This document shows positions 1-4,982 of a stretch of DNA of 8,814 nt, in pieces. The notes under the pieces were generated by a model, which did not search any database, had not been told where the DNA came from, and saw nothing but the letters and a program-made list of their open reading frames with translations. Source of the stretch: Eubacteriales Family XIII. Incertae Sedis bacterium (GTDB taxonomy: Bacteria; Bacillota; Clostridia; Peptostreptococcales; Anaerovoracaceae); NCBI GenBank assembly GCA_031255695.1, contig JAIRSA010000208.1:1-8814 (forward strand). The letters are read 5' to 3'. The first letter of the stretch is position 1; every line of letters begins with the position of its first letter. The translations under genes and the position numbers were made by a program.

Positions 1-671
1 TTGGCGTCCGTGCTCACAATGCGGATATTCGGGCTGTCTTTCAGCGCATCCTTGAAGCCGCGTATCCTTTCATTGTGCCCAAGCATGTTGTAGGAGCCGG
101 TTATTATGGAAATATCGCCGCCGCCTGGAAGCATGAGTTCGGCGAGGTCCCCGCTGATGCCGCCGCTGTTGTAGTAGTCGCAGCCGACGAAGGCCATCTT
201 CCTGTCGAAATGGATGTCGGAGTTGAGCGCGATTATGGGCAATGGCGCCAGCGCCGCGAGCTTCCGCGATATGGCCGGATGGTCGATCGGGGTTATGACA
301 AGCGCGGCGAGGTTCATGCCTGACAGCCCTTCAAGCGCCTCAAGCTGCTCGTTCTCGTCGTAGCCCTTTATCTCGCGGACGACCGCCTCGAAGCCGTATT
401 CCTTGTATTTCTCGATGGTTTCGTTGATGCCGACTATGACATCGTCGAAGAACATGTTGCCCACGGAATTGATGACAATGCCGATGGTGTACTTGATGCC
501 GCGCTTTGCCAGCGCTTTTGCGAAGGGGTTGGAGCGGTAATTGTGCTCTTTGGCGATCTTGAGCACCAGCTTCTCGATCTCAGGGTTGACATTGCCGCGC
601 CGGTTCAGCACCCTGTCGACGGTCCCGCGGGAGGTGCCCGCGAGTTCGGCGATCTGCTTGATAGTAATCAT
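1..671 (-). CDS. LacI-family transcriptional repressor, N-terminal 223 residues (cut by left edge)
   Basis: DNA-binding repressor, probably responding to a sugar; the effector cannot be told. Residues 2-25 form the LacI helix-turn-helix (TIKQIAELAGTSRGTVDRVL). Residues 44-58 match the hinge (NYRSNPFAKALAKRG), with Leu54 where LacI-type proteins insert a leucine into a central CpG. From residue 61 (YTIGIVINS) the frame continues as a periplasmic-binding-protein-like sensor domain. The C-terminal part lies outside the window; the family is usually about 330-350 residues, so roughly one third is missing. The ATG at 669-671 has an AGGAAAAGG ribosome binding site eight bases upstream (680-688). 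The gene has its own promoter and a palindromic operator just upstream, so autorepression is likely. It lies 109 bp downstream of the MATE gene on the same strand, with no terminator visible between them. Family call is firm; target genes beyond the left edge are unknown. Confidence 0.93.
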   Translation of the reverse strand, partial: MITIKQIAELAGTSRGTVDRVLNRRGNVNPEIEKLVLKIAKEHNYRSNPFAKALAKRGIKYTIGIVINSVGNMFFDDVIVGINETIEKYKEYGFEAVVREIKGYDENEQLEALEGLSGMNLAALVITPIDHPAISRKLAALAPLPIIALNSDIHFDRKMAFVGCDYYNSGGISGDLAELMLPGGGDISIITGSYNMLGHNERIRGFKDALKDSPNIRIVSTDA

Positions 672-718
672 CTTTCAAACCTTTTCCTAGATTGTATGGG
701 TTTCGGGTAGAGACCTAT

Positions 719-734
719 ATGTGCACGTGCACAT
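719..734. promoter_or_regulatory. Putative LacI-family operator (perfect 16-bp palindrome)
   Basis: The 16 bases ATGTGCACGTGCACAT read the same on both strands and centre on CpG at 726/727. The inner 14 bases fit the general LacI/CcpA operator plan TG-N4-CG-N4-CA. The site begins a few bases downstream of the predicted lacI transcription start (about 738), a classical blocking position. The adjacent repressor has the hinge leucine expected for a CG-centred site. Assigning it to this repressor is inference from position. Confidence 0.75.
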
Positions 735-744
735 TCACATATAG

Positions 745-773
745 AATCTATCATAATCGGAAAGGCTTGTCAA
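745..773 (-). promoter_or_regulatory. SigmaA promoter of the LacI-family gene
   Basis: On the minus strand a perfect -35 TTGACA (768-773) is followed by a 17-bp spacer and a -10 TAGATT (745-750, four of six matches to TATAAT). Transcription would start near 738, giving a leader of about 65 nt that contains the palindromic operator. The promoter lies just past the MATE stop codon, so lacI can be expressed separately from that operon. Confidence 0.7.
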
Positions 774-780
774 ATATTTT

Positions 781-2517
781 CTATTCGTCAGCCATCTTTT
801 TGCGCAGTTTTTTGAGCTCGGCGGTGATCAGGACGATGACGAGGACTAAGGACAGGTAATCGGAGATCGGGGTGGCGGCCACGATCCCTGCCATCCCCCA
901 GATCCTGCCCAATATGATGAGCATGGGGACGAGCAGGGCGAACTGCCTCAGCATGGGCAGCAGGATGGCGATCTTCACCCGCCCGGTGGCTACGAACATG
1001 TTGGATGCCACCACATGGAAGCCCAGCAGGGGCATCGACAGGGCCAGGACCCGCATGGCCATGGGCGTGAATTTCAGCAGCTCAGCGCTGCCCTCAGGGG
1101 CGAATAGCCACACGATATGCGAGGCGAAGAGCTCCGAGATCAAAAATCCCGCGCACGAGACGCATGTGGCGGCCACGGCCGCGTTGGTGAATATTTTGCT
1201 GACGCGCTGGAATTTCTTGGCACCGTAGTTATAGCCAAGGAGCGGCTGCGCCCCCTGGGATATGCCGAAAATGGGCATCTGTATCAGGAAGAACAGCGAC
1301 ATGACGATGTTCATGGCCGAGAGCGCGATGTCGCCGCCATTCGGCACGCCGATGCTGGAGGGGCCGTATTTGCTCATGCTGGAATTGTATATGACGAGCA
1401 CAAGGGCCGCTATAAGCTGGTAGATGAACTGGGCGGCGCCGAACGAGAGCAGGCTGCCCACTATCCGCAGCGAGGGGCGGATGGAGAAGGGGCGGATCCG
1501 CAGGGTGGATTTCGGGCTGAGGTTGAAGCACAGCAGGAAGACTGAAGAGCAGGCCTGGGCGATCACCGTGCCTATGGCGGCGCCGGCGACGCCCCAATGG
1601 AATACGAACAGGAACAGCGGCACAAGGCATATATTGACGGCGCCGCCTATGAAAATGCCGATCATCGATATGGAAGGGAAACCCTGTGCGCGCGTGCAGT
1701 GCGAGAAGCCGAGGCCGAACAGCGGGAAAACGGATCCGATGAGGTAGATCCGCGCGAAGACGCGCGCATGGATCATGGATTCGCTGCCTTCGACGCCGCC
1801 GGAGAGCAGTAGTATGGGATCCAGCAGCCTGAGCCCCACGACGGCAGAAATGCCGCCGCATAGCAGAAGCAGCCAGAAACAATGGTTCAGGGCGGATTCC
1901 GCAACCTCGTGCTGTTTTTGCCCCAGCCGTATGGAGATCATGTTGGCGGCGCCTATCCCGAACAGGACGGAGAAGGCCATGTAGACGCTCATAAGGGGCA
2001 TCACAAGGGCGAGCCCGCCCAGCGCCGTTTCGCCGACGGCGTGGCCGACGAATATGCGATCCACGACATTGTATAGAGCGTTCACCACCATGCCGGTTAT
2101 GGCCGGGATGGAATACTTCAAGAGCAGCTTCCCTACCGGCTCAGTGCCAAGATGCTCGGACGCGTCAAGCTCTTCGTCCCCGTCAGCCGCGTCAAGTTCT
2201 TCGTCCCCGTCGGGCGCGGCGTGGTCAGCCGCGATGTGCGCGTCAGCCGCGCCAATCATATCGGCTGGATGGGCGCTGCCGCCTCCGTCGCCGCCGCCAT
2301 TGCCGCCGCCATTGCCGCCTCCATTGCCGCCGCCCATGTTGCTGTTGCTGCCGCCTCCGTTGCCGCCGTTGCCGCCTCCCATGTTGCCGTTGCTGCCGCT
2401 TCCGTCGCCGCCTCCATTGCCGCCGCTTACGCTGCCGCCTATGCCGCGGTCTTCATAGCCGCTGTCGGCGCCATTGCCATTACTGCCGCTTCCGTTGATG
2501 CCATTATATTTATCCAA
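781..2517 (-). CDS. MATE-family multidrug/metabolite efflux transporter with long low-complexity N-terminal tail
   Basis: Integral membrane antiporter that exports organic cations or metabolites using an ion gradient; the substrate cannot be read from the sequence. Residues ~122-570 (about 450, the usual MATE length) carry the family pattern: a first segment with LLLKYSIPAITGMVVNALYN and VVDRIFVGH (131-159), and in the second half GISQGAQPLLGYNYGAKKF (418-436). The C-terminus is basic (ELKKLRKKMADE). Residues 1-121 are extra: a Gly/Asn-rich stretch (about 27-80), then an acidic stretch with a nine-residue unit repeated (103-120). The start is TTG at 2515-2517, supported by AGGAG (2525-2529) seven bases upstream; no other start with a comparable site was found. 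The gene begins 41 bp after the GH25 stop and is probably cotranscribed with it. Transporter call is firm. The tail is real in the reading frame, but its function is unknown. Confidence 0.93.
   Translation of the reverse strand: MDKYNGINGSGSNGNGADSGYEDRGIGGSVSGGNGGGDGSGSNGNMGGGNGGNGGGSNSNMGGGNGGGNGGGNGGGDGGGSAHPADMIGAADAHIAADHAAPDGDEELDAADGDEELDASEHLGTEPVGKLLLKYSIPAITGMVVNALYNVVDRIFVGHAVGETALGGLALVMPLMSVYMAFSVLFGIGAANMISIRLGQKQHEVAESALNHCFWLLLLCGGISAVVGLRLLDPILLLSGGVEGSESMIHARVFARIYLIGSVFPLFGLGFSHCTRAQGFPSISMIGIFIGGAVNICLVPLFLFVFHWGVAGAAIGTVIAQACSSVFLLCFNLSPKSTLRIRPFSIRPSLRIVGSLLSFGAAQFIYQLIAALVLVIYNSSMSKYGPSSIGVPNGGDIALSAMNIVMSLFFLIQMPIFGISQGAQPLLGYNYGAKKFQRVSKIFTNAAVAATCVSCAGFLISELFASHIVWLFAPEGSAELLKFTPMAMRVLALSMPLLGFHVVASNMFVATGRVKIAILLPMLRQFALLVPMLIILGRIWGMAGIVAATPISDYLSLVLVIVLITAELKKLRKKMADE
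2162..2215. repeat. Two tandem 27-bp units in the MATE tail
   Basis: Units 2162-2188 and 2189-2215 differ at only a few positions (both begin gcgtcaag and contain tcttcgtccccgtc). In the protein they give DGDEELDAA followed by DGDEELDAS (residues 103-120). The unit length is a multiple of three, so copy-number change would keep the frame. It adds a short acidic segment between the Gly-rich tail and the first membrane helix. Confidence 0.85.
2278..2439. repeat. Low-complexity trinucleotide-rich tract coding a Gly/Asn tail
   Basis: The plus strand is a run of gcc and att/ttg triplets. On the minus strand it codes residues ~27-80 of the MATE protein, mostly Gly with Asn, Ser, Asp and Met. Within it a 12-bp unit giving GGGN recurs several times around residues 62-74. 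A longer imperfect unit (SNGNMGGGNGG, then SNSNMGGGNGG) occurs at residues 42-52 and 57-67. The tract is a candidate for in-frame length variation by slippage. Confidence 0.8.
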
Positions 2518-2524
2518 ATCGTTT

Positions 2525-2529
2525 CTCCT
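2525..2529 (-). promoter_or_regulatory. Ribosome binding site fixing the TTG start of the MATE gene
   Basis: AGGAG on the minus strand, seven bases before TTG at 2515-2517. This site places the whole low-complexity tail inside the translated protein, because the in-frame ATGs inside the tail (codons 46, 61 and 87) are far from it. Confidence 0.75.
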
Positions 2530-2558
2530 GTATCAATTATGATGGTGCCCGCTGCCGA

Positions 2559-3611
2559 TTATTCCGAAGCGTAGTCCACAAATGCGAGGTTCATATCGAC
2601 GTTCCCGTTTATCCCAGCGACGCTCCCTGTGCTGGTAAACTGCCATATGGAGAAGGCATAGGGGAAGGCGGGGAGTTTGTAGTACTGCGCAAGCCATTTG
2701 TCGTAGCCCTCAAGTTCATCGAGGAGCATCCTGGAAACGAACCATTTCGGGTTCGCGTATATCATCGGCGTGTAGCCGGCGCCGCGCACCCTCTCGCAGA
2801 AAGCGGAAGCGATGCTGGTCACGTCGCCCGCCGACAGCCGATCGGTCCTGGCCCTGTTGCCGGAGATCTCCTCCATGTCGAATACGATGGGGAAGGAGAC
2901 ATTGTAAGGGGCAATAGCGGCAAGCACCATGTCCGCCTCCTCTCTGGCCTCTTCGGCGGTGACGGCCTGCGAGAAGAAATATATCCCTATGCGCAGCCCG
3001 GCGGCTGCGGCGCCGCTGATGTTGGCCTCGAAGAATTCGTCCATGTTCAGCGAGCCGTTGCCATAGCCCCGGTATCCCATACGTATCATGGCGAACGATA
3101 TCCCGTCGCTGGCCGCCATGGGCCAGTCGATCTCGCCTTGGTAGCGGGAAACGTCCACTCCGAGCAGCGCCTGCCGGCCGCCGGGGGGCGAGTAGGCGGG
3201 GCGCTTGCCGTCCCAGCTGAGGTATGACCAGTCATGGCCATGGGGCGCCAGGCTGGGATCGATGTCGGCATAATGTATCTGACCGGCGTCCTTGTATATG
3301 ATCTTGTCTGTGAAGAAGCGGCTCAGCAATTCGGTGCTTAAGTTGAACTCTTCCGCGCTGGATTTCAGCGATTCAGGCGAAACCCAGCCTTCGGCCTCCA
3401 GCTCCGCCACGATATCGCTGCGCGAAGGCGCAGGCTCCAAGGCGCCGGCCGCAGGCGGGCCGGCAGGGCCAGTGGGGGCAGGGTATGTGGCGGCCGGCTG
3501 GGGATGCAGCAAGAGCCAGGCCAGGGCCACCAAGAAAAACAGGTTGGTAAAAGCAAGTATGATGACGGCCCCTGGGCCCTTCTTTCCGGCAATGTTTTTT
3601 TCTTGTTCCAT
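2559..3611 (-). CDS. Membrane-anchored GH25 lysozyme (N-acetylmuramidase)
   Basis: Predicted to cleave the MurNAc-GlcNAc bond of peptidoglycan at the outer face of the membrane. Numbering from the ATG at 3611 (350 residues): a short basic N-terminus, one hydrophobic segment at about 16-35 (VIILAFTNLFFLVALAWLLL) without a clear cleavage site, a Pro/Ala-rich linker at 36-62, a spacer region, and the GH25 domain at ~149-346. Expected acidic residues are present: Asp153 in GVDVSRYQG, Asp245 and Glu247 in FDMEE, and Asp339 in NVDMN. The frame is open further up to a TTG at 3638, but GGAGG (3617-3621) lies five bases before the ATG and inside that longer frame, so the ATG is preferred. A promoter lies at 3808-3836, and the MATE gene follows after 41 bp. 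Likely roles are wall remodelling or turnover. No phage genes surround it, so a prophage endolysin is less likely. Confidence 0.94.
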   Translation of the reverse strand: MEQEKNIAGKKGPGAVIILAFTNLFFLVALAWLLLHPQPAATYPAPTGPAGPPAAGALEPAPSRSDIVAELEAEGWVSPESLKSSAEEFNLSTELLSRFFTDKIIYKDAGQIHYADIDPSLAPHGHDWSYLSWDGKRPAYSPPGGRQALLGVDVSRYQGEIDWPMAASDGISFAMIRMGYRGYGNGSLNMDEFFEANISGAAAAGLRIGIYFFSQAVTAEEAREEADMVLAAIAPYNVSFPIVFDMEEISGNRARTDRLSAGDVTSIASAFCERVRGAGYTPMIYANPKWFVSRMLLDELEGYDKWLAQYYKLPAFPYAFSIWQFTSTGSVAGINGNVDMNLAFVDYASE

Positions 3612-3616
3612 TATGG

Positions 3617-3621
3617 CCTCC
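3617..3621 (-). promoter_or_regulatory. Ribosome binding site fixing the GH25 start
   Basis: GGAGG on the minus strand, five bases before ATG 3609-3611. It overlaps codons of the longer TTG-initiated frame, which argues that those nine extra codons are not translated. A stem-loop (3624-3649) sits immediately upstream. Confidence 0.8.
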
Positions 3622-3623
3622 GG

Positions 3624-3649
3624 CATATGCGGCGCCAACGCGCCATACG
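3624..3649 (-). other. Imperfect stem-loop just upstream of the GH25 ribosome binding site
   Basis: On the minus strand CGTATGGCGC can pair across a GTTG loop with GCGCCGCATATG, with a small bulge and a wobble. The 3' arm ends two bases before the GGAGG. It could tune translation initiation, but no alternative pairing that hides the GGAGG was identified. Confidence 0.4.
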
Positions 3650-3715
3650 GCCCGCCTATTGAGACATGGCCAAGGCCTGCGGGCGGATACGCCGCAGATA
3701 TGCCATGATTTCAGC

Positions 3716-3754
3716 CGGCGGACAGCGTCAATTCTATCGGTGGACAGCGTCAAT
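3716..3754. repeat. Direct repeat of 17 bp with 22-bp period in the GH25 leader
   Basis: CGGCGGACAGCGTCAAT (3716-3732) and CGGTGGACAGCGTCAAT (3738-3754) differ at one base and are spaced by about two helical turns. A third partial match, GGGCAGCGTCAAT, lies at 4640-4652 over the -35 region of the acyltransferase promoter. Possible meanings are regulator binding sites on one face of the helix, a duplicated and damaged promoter, or the end of a lost insertion sequence. Confidence 0.7.
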
Positions 3755-3768
3755 GATAAATGTAGGCG

Positions 3769-3784
3769 TCGTGGACGTGTACAT
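3769..3784. promoter_or_regulatory. Possible second LacI-type operator, in the GH25 leader
   Basis: TCGTGGACGTGTACAT matches the perfect palindrome at 719-734 at 12 of 16 positions, including the CG centre and the right-hand ACAT arm. It lies about 18-33 bases downstream of the predicted GH25 transcription start. Binding by the neighbouring repressor is inference. Confidence 0.4.
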
Positions 3785-3807
3785 CGCAAACATATGAGTG
3801 CAAAACT

Positions 3808-3836
3808 AGTATAACATATAAAGTGGGGCGGCTCAA
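3808..3836 (-). promoter_or_regulatory. Promoter of the GH25-MATE operon
   Basis: On the minus strand -35 TTGAGC (3831-3836), a 17-bp spacer and -10 TATACT (3808-3813, five of six matches). Transcription would start near 3801, giving a leader of about 190 nt before the GH25 ATG. The leader holds the 22-bp-period repeats and the CG-centred site. No terminator is seen between the acyltransferase stop (3852) and this promoter, so read-through from that gene is possible. Confidence 0.6.
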
Positions 3837-3851
3837 GGTCAATACTGTTGG

Positions 3852-4520
3852 CTAGCCCCTCCTGGGGCTCGTCTGCTTGGGCGCCGCAGGGTTCCCTATC
3901 ACCATGGCGCCGGGCGGCACGTCCCGGAACACCACGCTGCCCGCGCATATGTAGGCGTTTTCATTTACGACAATGTCCGGGATAATAGCGACGCTGCTGG
4001 CCACGAAGGCCCCTTCGCCTATCCGCACGCCGCCCGTAATATCGCAGAAATCCATCACCGACGCAAAATCGCCCAGGACCGCGTCATGGCCCAGCACGCT
4101 GCAATTGTTCATCATGCAGTGGTCGCCGATCTTTGTGTTCGCCGATACAAAGACATGCGGCTGGATGACGGCCCCCTGCCCTATCTCCGCGTAGCGTGAC
4201 ACTACAGCCGTAGGGTGGATTATATTCTCCCAGCGCACATGCCCGTCCAGATCCCGCGCTATGGCCCGCTTGGCCTTGGCGGAGGCCAGGGCCATGACCG
4301 CCGATACGGCGCCTGGGCCGCCGGCCTCCTGGCACAGCTCTTTGAGGCGGGCCCTGCCTCCCAGGACCGTTATATCGTTGATGTCCTTGCCCCAAATCCC
4401 TTCATTGTCGTCTATGAAGCCAGCCAGGCGGTATTGCTGGCCGCGCGCGTTTATGGCATGCACCGTGTCCGCCACCTCACGGCCAAAACCACCCGCGCCT
4501 ATTATGTACAGATCCCTCAT
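3852..4520 (-). CDS. NeuD/PglD-type sugar O/N-acyltransferase (left-handed beta-helix)
   Basis: Predicted cytoplasmic acetyl- or acyl-CoA-dependent transferase acting on an activated sugar for surface glycan synthesis. From the ATG at 4520 (222 residues), residues 2-16 (RDLYIIGAGGFGREV) and 35-39 (FIDDN) form the N-terminal Rossmann-like part typical of NeuD/PglD proteins. Residues ~102-210 show hexapeptide repeats (IGQGAVIQPHVFVS, IGDHCMM, IGEGAFVASS) ending in GNPAA. His145-Asp146 in VLGHDAVLGDF matches the catalytic His position of PglD. Ser154 stands where I recall a second His in PglD. ATG 4520 is preferred over an in-frame TTG at 4535 because AGGAG (4527-4531) lies six bases before it. 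It has its own promoter and no glycosyltransferase or nucleotide-sugar gene beside it, so the substrate is open. Family call is strong. Confidence 0.9.
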   Translation of the reverse strand: MRDLYIIGAGGFGREVADTVHAINARGQQYRLAGFIDDNEGIWGKDINDITVLGGRARLKELCQEAGGPGAVSAVMALASAKAKRAIARDLDGHVRWENIIHPTAVVSRYAEIGQGAVIQPHVFVSANTKIGDHCMMNNCSVLGHDAVLGDFASVMDFCDITGGVRIGEGAFVASSVAIIPDIVVNENAYICAGSVVFRDVPPGAMVIGNPAAPKQTSPRRG

Positions 4521-4526
4521 ATCCAG

Positions 4527-4531
4527 CTCCT
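4527..4531 (-). promoter_or_regulatory. Ribosome binding site fixing the acyltransferase start
   Basis: AGGAG on the minus strand, six bases before ATG 4518-4520. It would lie inside the coding sequence if the upstream TTG (4533-4535) were used, so the shorter form is favoured. Confidence 0.8.
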
Positions 4532-4541
4532 GCAATCAACT

Positions 4542-4558
4542 GCGGGCCATGCGCCCGC
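4542..4558 (-). other. Small hairpin in the acyltransferase leader
   Basis: GCGGGC and GCCCGC (six base pairs) flank a five-base loop, about 20 bases upstream of the start codon. The rest of the leader (4559-4617) is very GC-rich with further short complementary runs. No known riboswitch was recognised. Confidence 0.35.
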
Positions 4559-4622
4559 TTCTGCGGCGCGGAAGCCTTCCGGACGGGCGGGCCCGGCCGT
4601 AGGCCTTCCTGCTATTCGTCTA

Positions 4623-4651
4623 ATTCTATCAAACACGCGGGGCAGCGTCAA
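4623..4651 (-). promoter_or_regulatory. Promoter of the acyltransferase gene
   Basis: On the minus strand -35 TTGACG (4646-4651), a 17-bp spacer and -10 TAGAAT (4623-4628); each element matches consensus at five of six positions. Predicted start is near 4616, giving a leader of about 95 nt. It diverges from the amidohydrolase promoter; the two -35 boxes are about 90 bp apart. Confidence 0.7.
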
Positions 4652-4739
4652 TGCAAATTTAGCCCCGGCAGATCGCCGCAGCCCTGCCGCGGCCTTGGCC
4701 AGCCTTGAGATTAAGAGACAAGAAATCGGGAGATAATGT

Positions 4740-4768
4740 TTGACACATAGGATAATCTTAGATATAAT
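4740..4768 (+). promoter_or_regulatory. Full-consensus SigmaA promoter of the SLH amidohydrolase
   Basis: TTGACA (4740-4745), a 17-bp spacer and TATAAT (4763-4768): both hexamers and the spacing are exact consensus. The surrounding DNA is AT-rich against a GC-rich background. Transcription would start near 4775, giving a leader of about 208 nt. Strong basal expression is expected unless it is controlled downstream. Confidence 0.88.
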
Positions 4769-4775
4769 CTATAAT

Positions 4776-4982
4776 TAGTTGGCAATGGCGCCGGAACGTC
4801 CTCCGGCGCTATCGTCTATTTTTACACCGGCATGCCTGGCAGCTCAGGCGCGGGCAGGCCGAACGAATATGAATGGCACAATCAAGGGCGGCGCGGCCCA
4901 TGCCGTGCCAGGGACAAGGGCGGCGCAGGCGCATATGCCGCGCCGGACAGATGCAGTATGAGAAGAAAGAAGGTGAAGTGTT
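4776..4982 (+). other. Long structured 5' leader of the SLH amidohydrolase mRNA
   Basis: About 200 nt without a supported gene. Complementary segments: 4788-4795 with 4802-4809 (eight GC-rich pairs, six-base loop), followed at 4819-4823 by TTTTT; 4890-4897 with 4902-4909; the alternative 4874-4879 (TGGCAC) with 4905-4910 (GTGCCA), which excludes the previous pairing; and 4921-4930 with 4937-4945 (one bulged A). The ribosome binding region AAGGTG (4970-4975) is seven bases before the ATG, in an unpaired purine-rich stretch. A cis-regulatory RNA is possible, but I could not match it to a known class. The first hairpin is not a good terminator because nine bases separate stem and T-run. Confidence 0.4.

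Noticed and set aside
75..323. 82-residue plus-strand frame at the left end
   Set aside because: It is antisense to the LacI-family gene, whose HTH and sensor domain read through cleanly on the minus strand.
2278..2439. CRISPR-like array in the repetitive tract
   Set aside because: Units are short multiples of three without unique spacers and lie within a coding frame.
2054..2574. Plus-strand Pro-rich and Ala/Val-rich frames opposite the MATE tail
   Set aside because: Their composition is simply the low-complexity tract read in other frames; no promoter or ribosome binding site supports them.
2559..3611. Prophage endolysin
   Set aside because: No holin, tail or other phage genes nearby; the protein has a membrane anchor and its own promoter, fitting a cellular lysozyme.
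4215..4736. 173-residue plus-strand frame across the acyltransferase and its upstream region
   Set aside because: It is antisense to a supported gene, runs over both divergent promoter regions, and matches no family.
4788..4823. Intrinsic terminator immediately after the amidohydrolase promoter
   Set aside because: The stem is strong, but nine bases separate it from the T-run, which is too far for a normal intrinsic terminator; kept only as a leader hairpin.
4779..4961. 60-residue frame in the amidohydrolase leader, considered as a leader peptide
   Set aside because: It starts at TTG just downstream of the predicted transcription start, has no ribosome binding site and shows no run of regulatory codons.
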